Shown here: positions 33,925 through 45,242 of the stretch, piece by piece
How the letters are laid out: every line of letters starts with the position of its first letter
Numbering within the stretch: the stretch's first letter is position 1
Source of the DNA: Topomyia yanbarensis
Lineage: Eukaryota; Arthropoda; Insecta; Diptera; Culicidae
Direction of reading: 5' to 3'
NCBI RefSeq assembly: GCF_030247195.1
Contig: NC_080671.1
Span: 61,975,589 to 62,039,588 of the forward strand
Length of the DNA stretch: 64,000 nucleotides
Notes under the pieces: generated by a model
Seen by the model: only the letters and a program-made list of their open reading frames with translations
Databases searched by the model: none
What the model was told of the DNA's origin: nothing
Position numbers and translations under genes: made by a program

Positions 33925-34155
33925 CACCGGTTCTCAACCTTTTTCATATCACGGACCTCTTAGAAATTACCCTGGGTTGCTGCGGACCGCCACAGATAAA
34001 CATAGATTTTGGACGTTATCAAAATGTTACTTTCAGTTAGGAAACAAGACTTGAAATTTCAATATGCATTCGGAAAATACATTTTTGTTCGCGGACCCCC
34101 AGCAATGACTTCTTGAACCTCTAGGGGTCCGCGGACCCCAGGATGAGATTCACTG
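33925..34155. mobile_element. hAT MITE, GGTTCTCAACC family, copy 1
   Basis: Starts CACCGGTTCTCAACCTTTTT and ends CAGGATGAGATTCACTG. Imperfect 8-bp flanks TTATAGAC and GTATAGTC. Other copies: 56247-56481 (intact) and 49570-63708 (split by insertions). Confidence 0.85.
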
Positions 34156-34324
34156 GTATAGTCCATATCGGGCAATGGGATGTCGGAAAACTGCATCGCA
34201 GAAAATTGGAAGCACGTTGCATATCAATGGCCACCTCGCCCGGCGGATCCTCAGCGGCTTTGCGCTGCTTCGGATCCTTGGTCTCGGTTATACGATTAAG
34301 TTAAGGGTTATTTGTATATACAGT

Positions 34325-34420
34325 AAGATTCTGTTTTTGACACGTTCCGTTTTTGGCATGCTCCCATTTTGGCACACTCCGATTTTGGCAACAAATGGGT
34401 TCCGTTTTTGACAACATTCT
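34325..34420. repeat. minisatellite of TTTTTGGCA(C/T)(A/G)CTCC type
   Basis: Four to five diverged repeats of a roughly 20-base unit, e.g. CCGTTTTTGGCATGCTCC followed by CATTTTGGCACACTCCG. Confidence 0.65.
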
Positions 34421-34970
34421 TGTTGTACATAATAAGTCTTTTGAAATGTGCAATAGATATTTTTTTGTATCAATTGACATAACATTTGACTTTGTTTCCA
34501 AACATGAGAGCAGAGTGAAAAAGAATCGAAGCTCTTTTTTGACGACTGAAAATTAACATGATGCGACTCGCAGTGTTCATGCAAATATCCATGTTATTCA
34601 TTCAGTTGAATATTGTACAGTATATTCATTTTACTAATTATCTGGGAAAATATTTTCAAATGCAGGTAAAGCATATGGAACAACAATCATCATTGCTTAC
34701 ATTGTGCCAGGGCCTACTTTGATGTGTTTGATTCGTTGCTGCACGGTCGCTTCGTGTAATAATCGGAGACGAATGAAAATCTGCATGGATGAATGGGTAG
34801 TTTGTTCGTTTGACGTTTTCAGCTGCGAAACTGAATATTGAAAATGAATCTGGCTGAATATGATCAATTTTCATTCAATGAATTTGAATATTTTTAACTC
34901 TGCATGGGAGTCATATTAACCCGCAAAGGGGCAAATCTTTTTTTGCTTCAAATTCTGTTAGAATTGAACT

Positions 34971-35256
34971 GAAAGAAGGAATCAACCCGTAAGTTCGGGT
35001 AAACCGGGCAAACGACTGGATCACCAGTTTACTTGCGAACGCTATTTGGTATACAAAATCAAAGAACTGCTCATGTTTTAAAGAAGGAATCAACCCTTGA
35101 CTCTGACGAATTTATATGTGTATATATGCAGAAACATAAGGGTTGATTCCTTCTTTCAGCCATGAGCTTTTGTTAAATTTGTATACCAAATAGCTCTCGC
35201 AAAAAAACTGGTGATACACTGCCCGGTTTACCCAAACTTAGGGGGTTGACTCCTTG
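34971..35256. repeat. foldback element with GAAGGAATCAACCC ends
   Basis: The left arm (34971-35100) and right arm (about 35138-35256) are imperfect reverse complements. Shared blocks are GTAAACCGGGCA, ATCACCAGTTT, GCTATTTGGTATACAAA and GAAGAAGGAATCAACCC-like words. The centre is TATATGTGTATATATG. Related pieces continue to about 35400. Confidence 0.75.
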
Positions 35257-35484
35257 AAAACATGAGCGGTTCTTTGAATCTGCATGTCAAAAAAGCAAAG
35301 TGTTGATTTACTCGTTCGCCCAGTTTACTTAAATATAAGGGTTGATTCTTCTTTCAAATATGAACAGTTCTTTGAATCTGTATACCAAACAGCCCTTGGT
35401 TTTGTCGCATAACCGAGACCAAGGATCCGAAGCGGCATTCGCCGAGTTCGGACGGCGGGTTAGCGGACCCTCACAAGCAAACCA

Positions 35485-35605
35485 GTGATCCACTCGTTTA
35501 CCCGGATTACTCAAACATAGGGACTAGTTTAAATCCGACGGAGTGGAGCTATGTCGGACAGCACCGAACTTAAAGCGATGTGGCGTAGCCACATTAGGCG
35601 TCAAC
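35485..35605. repeat. GATCCACTCGTTT-family repeat, third copy
   Basis: Core words GATCCACTCGTTTACCCGGA, ACTCAAACATAGGG and AGCGATGTGGCG are shared with 31926-32045. Confidence 0.65.
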
Positions 35606-35639
35606 GCCTAGTAGCAGAAAATTCAATGTATTTTTCAAA

Positions 35640-35960
35640 TTATGCCAAACGACCATTATGCCAAATGACGTTTTTGCCAAATGACCATTATGCCAAGTGA
35701 ACATTATGCCAAATCAACTTGTGCCAAACGAACTTATGCCAAACAATGTGCTCCCCAGAAAATTATCGATCAGTTAACTTAATGGGCCAAATGGGCTTTA
35801 TGCCAATGGCAATCTATTTTCAGTTTTGTTTAAATCGATTATGCTAAATGACCTTTGTTCAAAATGACGTTATGCCGAATGACCACTTGAATCTCGCTGT
35901 GGTTATGCCAGGTGGGTTTATGCAAATCGACTTGTTGCCAAACGACGTTATGCCAAATGT
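35640..35960. repeat. TATGCCAAATGAC minisatellite
   Basis: More than ten irregular repeats of TATGCCAAAYGAC, spaced about 15-17 bases in the denser part, e.g. at 35641-35750 and 35920-35960. Confidence 0.75.
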
Positions 35961-36985
35961 TTTTTTTAAAATAAAGAATGAACAAAGAGCGCCTTCCATC
36001 TGTTCTTACACCCTATTGGTAGTTTATTCGGTACGTATTCAGATTCAGAATTTTCGCCCCGCAATGTTCAAAAATATTTCAAACATTTTCATTGAATTCA
36101 TTCCATTCCTTCTTCCATTACAGCTAATCGGTGTATTTCAGCAAACGTGACGCACGTGAACGAAGGAACGAACACGTTGTGCCCTCATCGGCGAAAGCCT
36201 GCTCGAATCGACCGCAGCAAGTTGTGTATCCTGTCAGAGGGAGGTAGTTTGAAAACTGTGATTTTCGGAGGACAAGTTCTGTCGAATCTGGACTTAACAC
36301 GACGAAAGTAAAAAAAAGAAGAAAAATCATAAAAACTCTTGAACAAAAGTTCTCTACCATTCGACAATTTAGTGTCGGGTTTAGTCCGCGTGCAAGCTGT
36401 TATTGCTCGCCAATTCAATTGTACAGAAAAAAAACAAAGCGAAACAAAGAAGATTAATCAAACGTAATATTCAAAGTGCATGGTGTAAAAGAAAAGTTTT
36501 TAAGTGGTAATAAGAGACACTCCGAGAAGAATCAAGTCAACATAGGAAAAGGTGAAGAGAGCAAGACTTTTTAAATTATTATTTATACATTAGCTGTAAT
36601 ATAACAAGAGAAAAAAAAAACAAGTGGTCACAAAGATATACGTTGGAGCAACGGCACGAAGAACGAAGCAAATGGTACCGAGATAACAGAAGGTTATACG
36701 CAAATCCACGAAGAAGCAAACAACAAAAAACTTGGAAGTAGTGTGAAAAAAAATCAGTCTAAAGTGTAAGCATCCTAAAAATAAGAATTAGTTATAAACG
36801 CAAAACGCAAAGTGAAGAAACGGATCTGGGGTGCGGTTTTAAGGAACGAAGAAAAAAGTCACCCACAAGTTGTATTTATACTATCGAAAAGCAAAGCGGT
36901 GAAGTTATAGTATAAGCGTAAAACTTTATAAGTAAAAAACACCAGTAGAGGATAAGCCGAGCTAGACGCACTCTACTCAATCATC
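35961..36985 (+). other. upstream region and likely 5' UTR of me31B
   Basis: Non-repetitive, increasingly A-rich sequence leading without a recognisable in-frame exon to the me31B ATG. It is probably promoter plus a long leader, possibly including an untranslated first exon. The transcription start was not located. Confidence 0.45.
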
Positions 36986-38768
36986 ATGATGACTGAAACG
37001 CTGAATTCTAATAACCACATAAGCCAGAAAGGGTAAGTGGCTTGGCTACAACAAGATTATCAAAATGACGCATATTTTATTACTTTCTATACATTGCAGC
37101 GAGAACAAAGTGGATGACATGGGATGGAAAGCCAAACTCAAAATACCGCCCAAAGATACTAGAATTAAGACTAGTGTAAGTTTCTCGTCTGCGCCCAAAT
37201 TAGCTCAAATGGTTCTAATCGTGCTATTCTTTCATTTTCTTCAGGATGTAACGGACACTCGGGGAAACGAGTTTGAGGAGTTTTGCCTGAAGCGTGAGCT
37301 GCTGATGGGCATCTTTGAGAAGGGATGGGAGAAGCCTTCGCCAATCCAGGAAGCAGCCATCCCAATTGCACTAGTGGGTAAGGACATCTTGGCGAGGGCC
37401 AAAAACGGTACTGGAAAAACGGGCGCGTACAGCATTCCTGTACTAGAGCAAGTGGATCCTACTAAGGATTATATCCAGGCGCTGATCATCGTGCCAACGC
37501 GTGAGCTGGCACTGCAAACATCACAGATTTGCATTGAACTTGCGAAACACATGCATATCCGGGTCATGGTAACCACCGGTGGTACCAACCTTAAGGATGA
37601 TATTATGAGAATTTATCAGAAAGGTAATTATAATTTTTGCAGCCTATTACCCTTGCTGAATTAAAATGATGATACTCTCAGCCATTGAGATAGCCATCAT
37701 GGTTTATCGTTGATGCAAACATTTTGCCAAATTTACTGATTCCCTGTGAATCATATGTGATGGGGGTGACTTGTTAAATACCATCGACTTACGAGTGTTC
37801 TACCGTCATTTTACAGTTCAAGTGATCATCGCCACGCCCGGCCGTATACTAGACCTGATGGACAAGGAGGTGGCGAATATGGCCAACTGCCGTATGTTAG
37901 TATTAGACGAAGCGGACAAGTTGCTGTCGCAAGACTTCAAGGGCATGCTGGATCATGTCATTATGAAATTGCCAAAAGAGCGCCAGATTCTGCTGTTTTC
38001 GGCAACATTCCCGCTAAGCGTGAAAAACTTTATGGAGAAGCATCTGCGCGAGCCATACGAGATCAACCTTATGGAGGAGCTCACCCTAAAGGGTGTCACC
38101 CAGTACTACGCGTTCGTCCAGGAGCGACAGAAGGTGCACTGCCTGAATACCCTATTCTCCAAGTTGCAGATCAACCAGTCGATCATTTTCTGCAATTCGA
38201 CACAGCGTGTCGAATTGCTGGCAAAAAAAATCACCGAGCTTGGTTACTGCTGCTACTACATTCACGCCAAGATGCAACAGGCGCACCGAAATCGTGTTTT
38301 CCATGACTTCCGATCCGGACTGTGCCGGAATCTGGTCTGCTCCGATCTCTTCACCCGTGGTATAGACGTACAGGCTGTGAACGTTGTTATTAACTTTGAT
38401 TTCCCCAAGATGGCAGAGACCTATCTTCACAGAATTGGTAGATCCGGACGTTTTGGACATCTGGGTAAGTGAAGATTCTTTTTGGCTTAACACAGGTCAT
38501 ACGATAGTCTCATGTTGTCTATGTTTATCATTCTCATGTATGTTCATGTGCTTTTTGGCTTTCCCTGACAATCTACTATGAACTGCCTCCATTTACAGGT
38601 ATTGCCATCAACCTAATCACCTATGAAGATCGGTTCGATCTTCACCGCATCGAGAAGGAACTGGGTACTGAAATCAAGCCAATCCCCAAGGTGATTGATC
38701 CGGCCCTGTACGTGCCCCGGTTGGACGATCCAAATAATACCCAGGAGGAGCAAAACATTAGCAAATAA
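36986..38768 (+). CDS. me31B: DEAD-box RNA helicase Me31B / DDX6
   Basis: Five exons, 36986-37032, 37100-37175, 37245-37623, 37817-38464 and 38599-38768, all with GT-AG introns, give 439 residues. Me31B/DDX6/Dhh1 is an ATP-dependent RNA helicase of cytoplasmic P-bodies and germ granules; it represses translation and promotes mRNA decapping with partners such as EDC3, Pat1, Tral and CCR4-NOT. Motifs in order: Q motif KPSPIQEA, motif [28 protein letters not shown]-box VLDEADK, SATFP, IIFCNS, RGIDV and [10 protein letters not shown], all intact. The N-terminus [10 protein letters not shown] and the DDMGWK block match the fly protein; the C-terminal tail after [10 protein letters not shown] is shorter. 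The start is the first of two adjacent ATGs. Catalytic residues look complete, so the gene should be active. Confidence 0.97.
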
Positions 38769-41700
38769 GCCTATTTCCATTAATGCAACATAGCCACATC
38801 CCAGCAGCTTCAATCGCGATCACTGTCCAAAACTAATTGTACCCATAACCGGATGTAACGTTGCGTTACCCGAGTAAGCAAAAATGACCTCACACGAACC
38901 GTGAAACCGAAGAAAAAATGTAAACGAGGAAAATAATGGAATTCGATAGGTTGGGCTGCTGGATGTAGGATAGTCATACACACACAGCTACAAGAGAGAA
39001 ATGGAGTCTTCAAGTTATTACACTTTTTTGTTCGAAATTTTTAAAGAAATTGTTTCAAAGGAAAAGAGAGAAGCTACTGATGAATTCAAACAAGAACCCA
39101 CAAATACACAAGACAAAATCTTCAAACAATTGTGAAAAAGGACCGCGACAATAGAATGCCTGAGGAAACCCGAGAGTGGACGTGGATCGAGTGGATGAAA
39201 GTCGTGAACGAGTGAATTGTGGGGAAACCAACCTAACATCGCTAGCATTGAATCATCGGTGTAAATGTTGATGTGTACTAGACAAGAGAAAAAAAAAACA
39301 TCAACGCCTTTTTATATATTCTACTAGTGTCAGAAGAGGCAATCAGGATCGACGAACCGGGTATGGCGCAGAGCTCGCCGAAGAGAATGTTCTGTAAATA
39401 GCATTTCGCGGGATCTACCCGCAAACTAAAACTTTAAAGTAGTGAAGATGCCGCCGCCCATGGAAACTAAACGTTGCAGGAGATATCCGGTTCCGTCGAT
39501 GCCGTTTTTGTCAGTGCAAGTCTGCGACAAAGTCCAGCTGTTATTTAGTTTGAAGAACATTAATTTACACCTAGAGTGAACTGAGCGAACAAGGAACCTA
39601 TTTACACACAATAAAACATCTACAGCGCAGGTCAACGAAGCAAAAACGATTTTTACAGCAAAGAATTGAAAGGAGAAACTAAAAAAATATACAAGCAACG
39701 TGAAACAAGTGAAACAAATTAGAAAAGACGGTTTTAAATGGCATCAATGGGAGAAGGAAAGCTCTTCAAATTGTAGGTATACTCTTTACCTGACGAGAAT
39801 GATTTACCGTGAGACTTCTAGATGGATTCATGTGTTGGAGGAGTTTGTTCGCCCAGGTCATACTTCAATCAGGCCTAGGTTAAATGTTATCATCCATAAA
39901 TCACTAGACCATTCATTCATCGTCCGTTTATTGGTGTTTTTCTGTTTACAATTTTTTTCAATAACAGTATGCAAATCCGGAGATATGTATTTAAATTCTA
40001 TACACGATGGAGAAAGTTTAATTTCAAAAACACCAACTACGCAAACATTAGCTTTGGTTCATAATGGGGTATTGTGCCTCTGACACGTTTTAGCGGAACC
40101 AGATAAAGAGGATTACGCAGGGTTTTTATCTGTTTGATTGAGTTATCTGTAACAGTTTGCACCCTGTGTAAAATATATACGTTTCTCCATCGCTCAATGT
40201 CATTATTTTGAAAACAACAAATACATTAGCTTATGCACCTGTTCGTATATTTTTTTGATTTTTTATGGTTGCCTTTTGAAGAGATTTGCTTGCTATCGAA
40301 GGAAGATTTGCCAATGTTTCAGTTTTTTATAATATAACCATTGTGTTATTTAGTAAAAAACATTGCACAATCAAACGAAACGGAGGTACGTCTTCCAAAG
40401 TTGCATGCATAATTTTCTAGCCTATTTCTGAAAACAAAACTATTTGTTATGGACCTATCTGTGCATTGGGTTGAATATGAACGATTATCAGCCACGCTAC
40501 TTTCTCTTTATTTTATTCAATCATTTTCTCTGTAACATTCAGCAAATGTCACAGGATCACGGGTCTGTAACAATTTAATATAAGATATAAAGTAACGATT
40601 CTTCGTTTAAGAAGAGTTTGTGCTTTTACTAGGGAAAACTACACCGGATACAAAACATCTGTTCATTTGCAGGAGCTCGTTTCGCCAATTGTTCACAATT
40701 GCGCGAAATTAGCCTTAATCATTCATGTTCCTGTGCAGTACAGAAATGAAGCAGAAGTGTTTTAGACACGTTTTGTATTACAGTCATGAGCCCAAGGACA
40801 GTGATATGAATGCAAAACTCCTAGAAAATCATAGAATGAGTCGATTAGATCGGTTTTTTACCGAGTTACCAAAAATTGCCTGGAACGGAATCGATGCCGA
40901 CCTGTCGATCGTTCAATCACTCATTCTAGCATTCATAGTGGAAGGAAAGAAAAAAAACATCGACTCATTTCAAAAGAAAATGCTAATGGTAGATGATCGA
41001 TATTGTGATAAAATAATCGTCAAAATTATTATTAATTGAATCAACATCAAACCAAAGGGGTAGCAAGCAAAAGCTGTAGAAGATGGGCTACAAAAGATGC
41101 GACAGAACATCGTTTCAAAATTCGAATTTATATATGCATTATTACCATCCTTTGCTAAATGAAGAATCTCCGGTATGTAAATTTGAATTTGTAGTCAATT
41201 AGGAATCCATCTCCGATCGGCAAGTAGATTATAAGAAGACCAAGCAGCCCCTTGAATTAGTCGCTTGCAGAATAGAAAAAAATTAAGCAATTGACGAAGA
41301 ACAAACATCTAAACAAGTAGTTAATCCAGGCAAATAAAATGTGATCTCTATCAATAAGAAAGGTTGAAGAAAGTTCGCTATTCTTTTTCTCTGTCGAACA
41401 ACTATTGCAATGTACTTCCGCTCTAGAATTCCCATTTATAAGTGCAATCTAGATATGTATTTTCAGTATTTAGAACAACTGACTGCCAAGTTTCGTACTA
41501 CAGGGCTTATGTGTTACTCTTAAACGCATGTTCTGGTATTATTCGAATCCCCCGACTTCATCGATTGGTTCAACTATTCATTTTTACCAACAGCGGAAGT
41601 GCTACCAGAGATAGTTTGTGGAAAGAGAATACAATTACACACTTCAAAGTACCTGTTATTTACACGAATATGAAGCGGAGAGTAACATGCAAATACATCC

Positions 41701-42400
41701 AGTTGATGAGACGTAACACAACAACACAAAATGTCTCAACAAAACAGCAACGGAGATTCATCACAAATCAAAGCCAAGTTTCCCCCCTTTTCGAATGGCG
41801 GTTCGTATTGTACGGTTCATTAGCCAAAAATTTTCCACACTCAAAATTTCTTCAAACGTAAAAGCTCACCATGATAGTCAATAGTTAACGGCAAACCAAT
41901 CAATGACTGATCTCTTCGATCAACCTTGCGGTCACTTTTCCCGGGATAGCAGTTTTGATTGGCTTTGATTTGTGAAGATTTATTATTAAAATTTGAACGT
42001 GTATTGAAGAAGTTAGTTCTAAATCTATTTCCTATAATTTCAAATAGAAGTAAGGAAAACGAGAGCGACGAGAGAAAAGCCGAATGAAAACAAGTGATGT
42101 AAACAAGCGAAATCACCGTACCTGATATTTGTTATTGTGAGAAATATGTTTAGAAAAAATTTAGACCAACACGAAAAAAAAAACAAAAAAAAATAAAACT
42201 GCTATCAAAAACCAACCTATGTTGTTCTATGTATGCATTTGAAAGAAAATATGTGTTTGGTGTTCTGCCGTTAGTTATAAAAATACAAGAAGAAAGTAAT
42301 AATATCTTCAACTCTTCGATTAAAGGCGATTGCGTTTGCTTTCGGAGCGATTCTTTCACTTCGTTTTGATCAGGCTTAAAAGAACCTGCCTAGTAATGGA
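38769..42400 (+). other. long 3' flank of me31B
   Basis: Largely non-repetitive AT-rich sequence with no coding gene supported. The proximal part should be the 3' UTR. A canonical AATAAA lies at 39610-39615, with others near 41335 and 42193. I cannot tell which is used. Short open frames here (e.g. 39700-40083, 41442-41861) lack family features. Confidence 0.4.
39610..39615 (+). terminator. candidate polyadenylation signal of me31B
   Basis: AATAAA 842 bases after the stop codon; the first canonical signal noticed downstream. Confidence 0.35.
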
Positions 42401-42709
42401 GACCATATATCGAGAATTCTGTTAAGAACCTGGGGACAGTAACCTACTTTAATATTGAGAACATGTGCAACTAATGAGTTTACTGCCGCTTTTCAATTGT
42501 ACACGGAGAATTTTATTTAATCATTGGTAGCATATTTTTCAATTTGCCTCTTTTCTCCTGCTGTAAATTTTATGCATTGAACCTATTCGGTCTATACACT
42601 CATTGAATGCTTACTAGAAGCACGTATATATCGGAAAATGCACAAAAAAATAGGTGAATAGAAAATAAGTTAACTGCATGATTTTCTTTCTCAGTTTGTA
42701 GTGTATTGA

Positions 42710-42783
42710 CTGCCGTTCTACGCATAATTGTCCCATGTATATATATCCCCCATAGAACATGGGGTATATGCTTATAATGGCAG
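42710..42783. mobile_element. 74-bp micro-MITE, copy 1
   Basis: CTGCCGTT...AACGCATAATTG-type ends fold onto CTTATAATGGCAG around a central CCCATGT/ACATGGGG pair. Same family as 44532-44608. Confidence 0.75.
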
Positions 42784-43105
42784 TTGAGTGGGTAGAGAAG
42801 AGTAAGCTAAGTTACGTTCAATGTGCAAACTAGGCTTGCTGGACGATCATATACATCTGAGCAACATCAGATCTTGTTCCACTCTTTTCAACTTCTATTC
42901 GATAGTTTTCAAGCTGTCACCGGCGTTACGGTTTGGTAAGAAAAATCCCTTCTAGTCACTAGGGGACATGACTGTGAGAATAAGGTTCGAGGCTGAGCAG
43001 CGTTAAGATGCAGTTGGCGTAAAGAGGGTATCGACACAGATCGCGAGCTTTAAAAGAGCAAATGAGACACAAGCACTAAAATGAATCATGTAAGTAGTAC
43101 TAACA
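42784..43105. other. non-coding spacer
   Basis: No feature recognised. Confidence 0.35.
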
Positions 43106-43724
43106 CATAGGGTAATTGTGCCTAATCCATTTTAGCACCTCTATCAAGACCTCTATTCATCCCACCCATTTGAGCACATTAGTTAGAACAGTGTTTGTTA
43201 TCTCTATTCAACGCATTAGCTGAAATAGTAGGATGGATAACTGTGCGTTGTTCACGACTTTCCACTTCGCTTAAACACTGAGAACTGACATGCAAGTAAA
43301 GTTTTCAACTTGTGTAAGAAATTAAACAGTCGATTTGAAATGACAACAGCAAGTAGTAACTTGCCACTAGTCGGCGCTTCGATCGGCCAGCAATCGCTAT
43401 ACGGGACTTGTATACAAACTGAGATACAATGGTGACTCACGCATGCGAACTTGTATGCGATGGTGATTTTCAACGTATTTTCATTTAAATGTTTACACAG
43501 GTTTTTCAGGAAAGTTTGTTCTAGCATATATGTCTGTTCTCTGTGGCTTAAATGCGAGTACATTACATTTTCCGGGCCAGATTTTTCATTGTATTATTTC
43601 TTAGGAACGTAGCAAAGGGGTTGCATCCTATTTAAGCGTAATCCAGCGTAAGTTAGCTCAGTTATCAACGAAATAGTCTGATATCCTGACCATTAAAATG
43701 AATAAGGAGTCGTTCACCCTATGT
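43106..43724. mobile_element. MITE, CATAGGGT family, long copy
   Basis: Starts ACATAGGGTAA and ends TTCACCCTATG. It shares the interior CCCATTTGAG / GTTAGAACAG / TTCAACGCATTAGC block with 33331-33652 but is about 300 bases longer. The extra part could be an additional insertion. Confidence 0.7.
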
Positions 43725-44531
43725 TACAAACAATTCCAGGTCGTAGTTCATCATCTGTACGGATTGGTGTTATATCTGTGGCCTTCGACTGGCATGGTCC
43801 ATGCTCATTGGTGTGGATGTCTCCATGGATGTTTAGTAGACGTGTGTTCCTATTTAGAAGTAGATTCATCATTTCACTTGAGTGGGGCATACTTTTGCTA
43901 TGAGTATAAGGCTAGTTCAGAAAAGAAGTACAGGGATAGTTAATTATTCAGAATATAAGTTTTCACAATCATTTAACTCGGTCAGTCATTCCAGCTTTTG
44001 GAAATGCTGAATCGCAGTGTGGGTCGATGTATTTTTTTCTGGTCGAGCGAGATGGACATTCGGTTTGGAGCAGGGGTCCGTTTCGGGGATTTGTCAAAAG
44101 TATTTGTCATATTCTTATGGGCAGAGATACTTTTCACGGAACCCTAAAATACCTTCACCCGTCTATTTACTTTGCAATGATAATAGAAAAATCGAAGGAT
44201 TTACCTGATTCATATCCTAATAACTACCAATATAGACTAGAACATAGATTATCGCAATCTTTTATAAGATCAAGAGGGCATATTACAGTTGCAAAAGAAG
44301 TATTCGCTAGTAAATACTTGATCCGCTTCCGAAGAGGGAGACCTGAAACAAGACAATGCAATTTTTTCAGTTGTATTGACGATAATTCAAAAAAGATGTC
44401 AAGAAAATGTTTGAGGATTGGACAATCATACGAGACAAACATGTGTTAAATTGTATGTATCTATGAATGTCGCTTTATAGGTATGGATGGATGTATGTTT
44501 GTATGTATGGTATGCAACCTAGAATAGTATA
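43725..44531. other. non-coding spacer with ATGTATGT microsatellite
   Basis: A short GTATGTATG/GGATGGATG microsatellite lies at about 44451-44515. Open frames in this stretch have no recognisable family features. Confidence 0.4.
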
Positions 44532-44608
44532 ATGCCGTTATAAGCATATTTGTCCCATGTTCTATGGGACTCACTATATACATGGGACAATTATGCGTTG
44601 AACGGCAG
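44532..44608. mobile_element. 74-bp-type micro-MITE, copy 2 (inverted relative to copy 1)
   Basis: TGCCGTTATAAGCATATTTG at the left pairs with CAATTATGCGTTGAACGGCA at the right. The centre is CCCATGTTCTATGGG. Confidence 0.78.
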
Positions 44609-44689
44609 TATACTCATTATACGGCAAATAATAATATAGCTCATGTACTACACAAAAGTATATGAAAATACTCCATACAACGAGTAAAT

Positions 44690-44900
44690 TTAAAATTTAA
44701 TGGATTAAAAGCAAACCAATGAATATGACAATAAAACATTTGTTTTGCATGCTGACACAAATTGATAACTGGTTTTCTATCCTTTTCGCAAACCCTAACC
44801 CTCATACACGAGCCAACAGTCATCATTTCACTCAGCCAAGACCATGCGTATTCCCGACACAATTTATTGCTTTATGGACTGCTTTCCTCGTTGGTCAAAC
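44690..44900. repeat. repeat shared with 51480-51690
   Basis: Approximate direct similarity in the CAAACCAATGAATATGACA / CTAACCAATGAAAATGACA region and beyond. A fragment of the same LINE family as the element at 50124-58693. Confidence 0.5.
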
Positions 44901-45080
44901 AAGCGCTTTGTCAGATGAACGAAGTGTGAAAACCTATTCGAAAACTGAAAATGTGATAAAGCCGATGGGAAGGACAAAGTTTCGGCCGAATTTCTGAAAA
45001 TCTGGATTGGCTGGATGGAGAGGATCTTCGGGTTGAGGTCTATGCCGATAACGATAATTAGTACACGACCAAATTTTAAT

Positions 45081-45242
45081 TCTACAGCATAGTATTCAGC
45101 CGTATTCTGCATTACGACGGATTGCTTTTTCGACCGAATGTGATTTGTATTCTTAATAACGACAGCAAAACCAAACGGGAGCCTGCACTTTCGTTCGAAA
45201 ATGTGATCCGTCGTTAGGCAGAATAAGGCTGATTACTGTAGA
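45081..45242. mobile_element. MITE with TCTACAG...CAGCCGTATTCTGC termini
   Basis: CAGCCGTATTCTGCATTACG at the left is matched by CGTTAGGCAGAATAAGGCTG at the right, with TCTACAG/CTGTAGA outermost. About 160 bp, non-coding. Confidence 0.72.

Noticed and set aside
43640..43670. TAGCTCAGTTA as a tRNA A-box
   Set aside because: No B-box (GGTTCGANTCC) at the right distance and no cloverleaf; no tRNA or rRNA gene was found anywhere in the window.
44027..44449. 140-codon + strand open frame
   Set aside because: No recognisable family and irregular composition; overlapping frames are equally open, as expected by chance.
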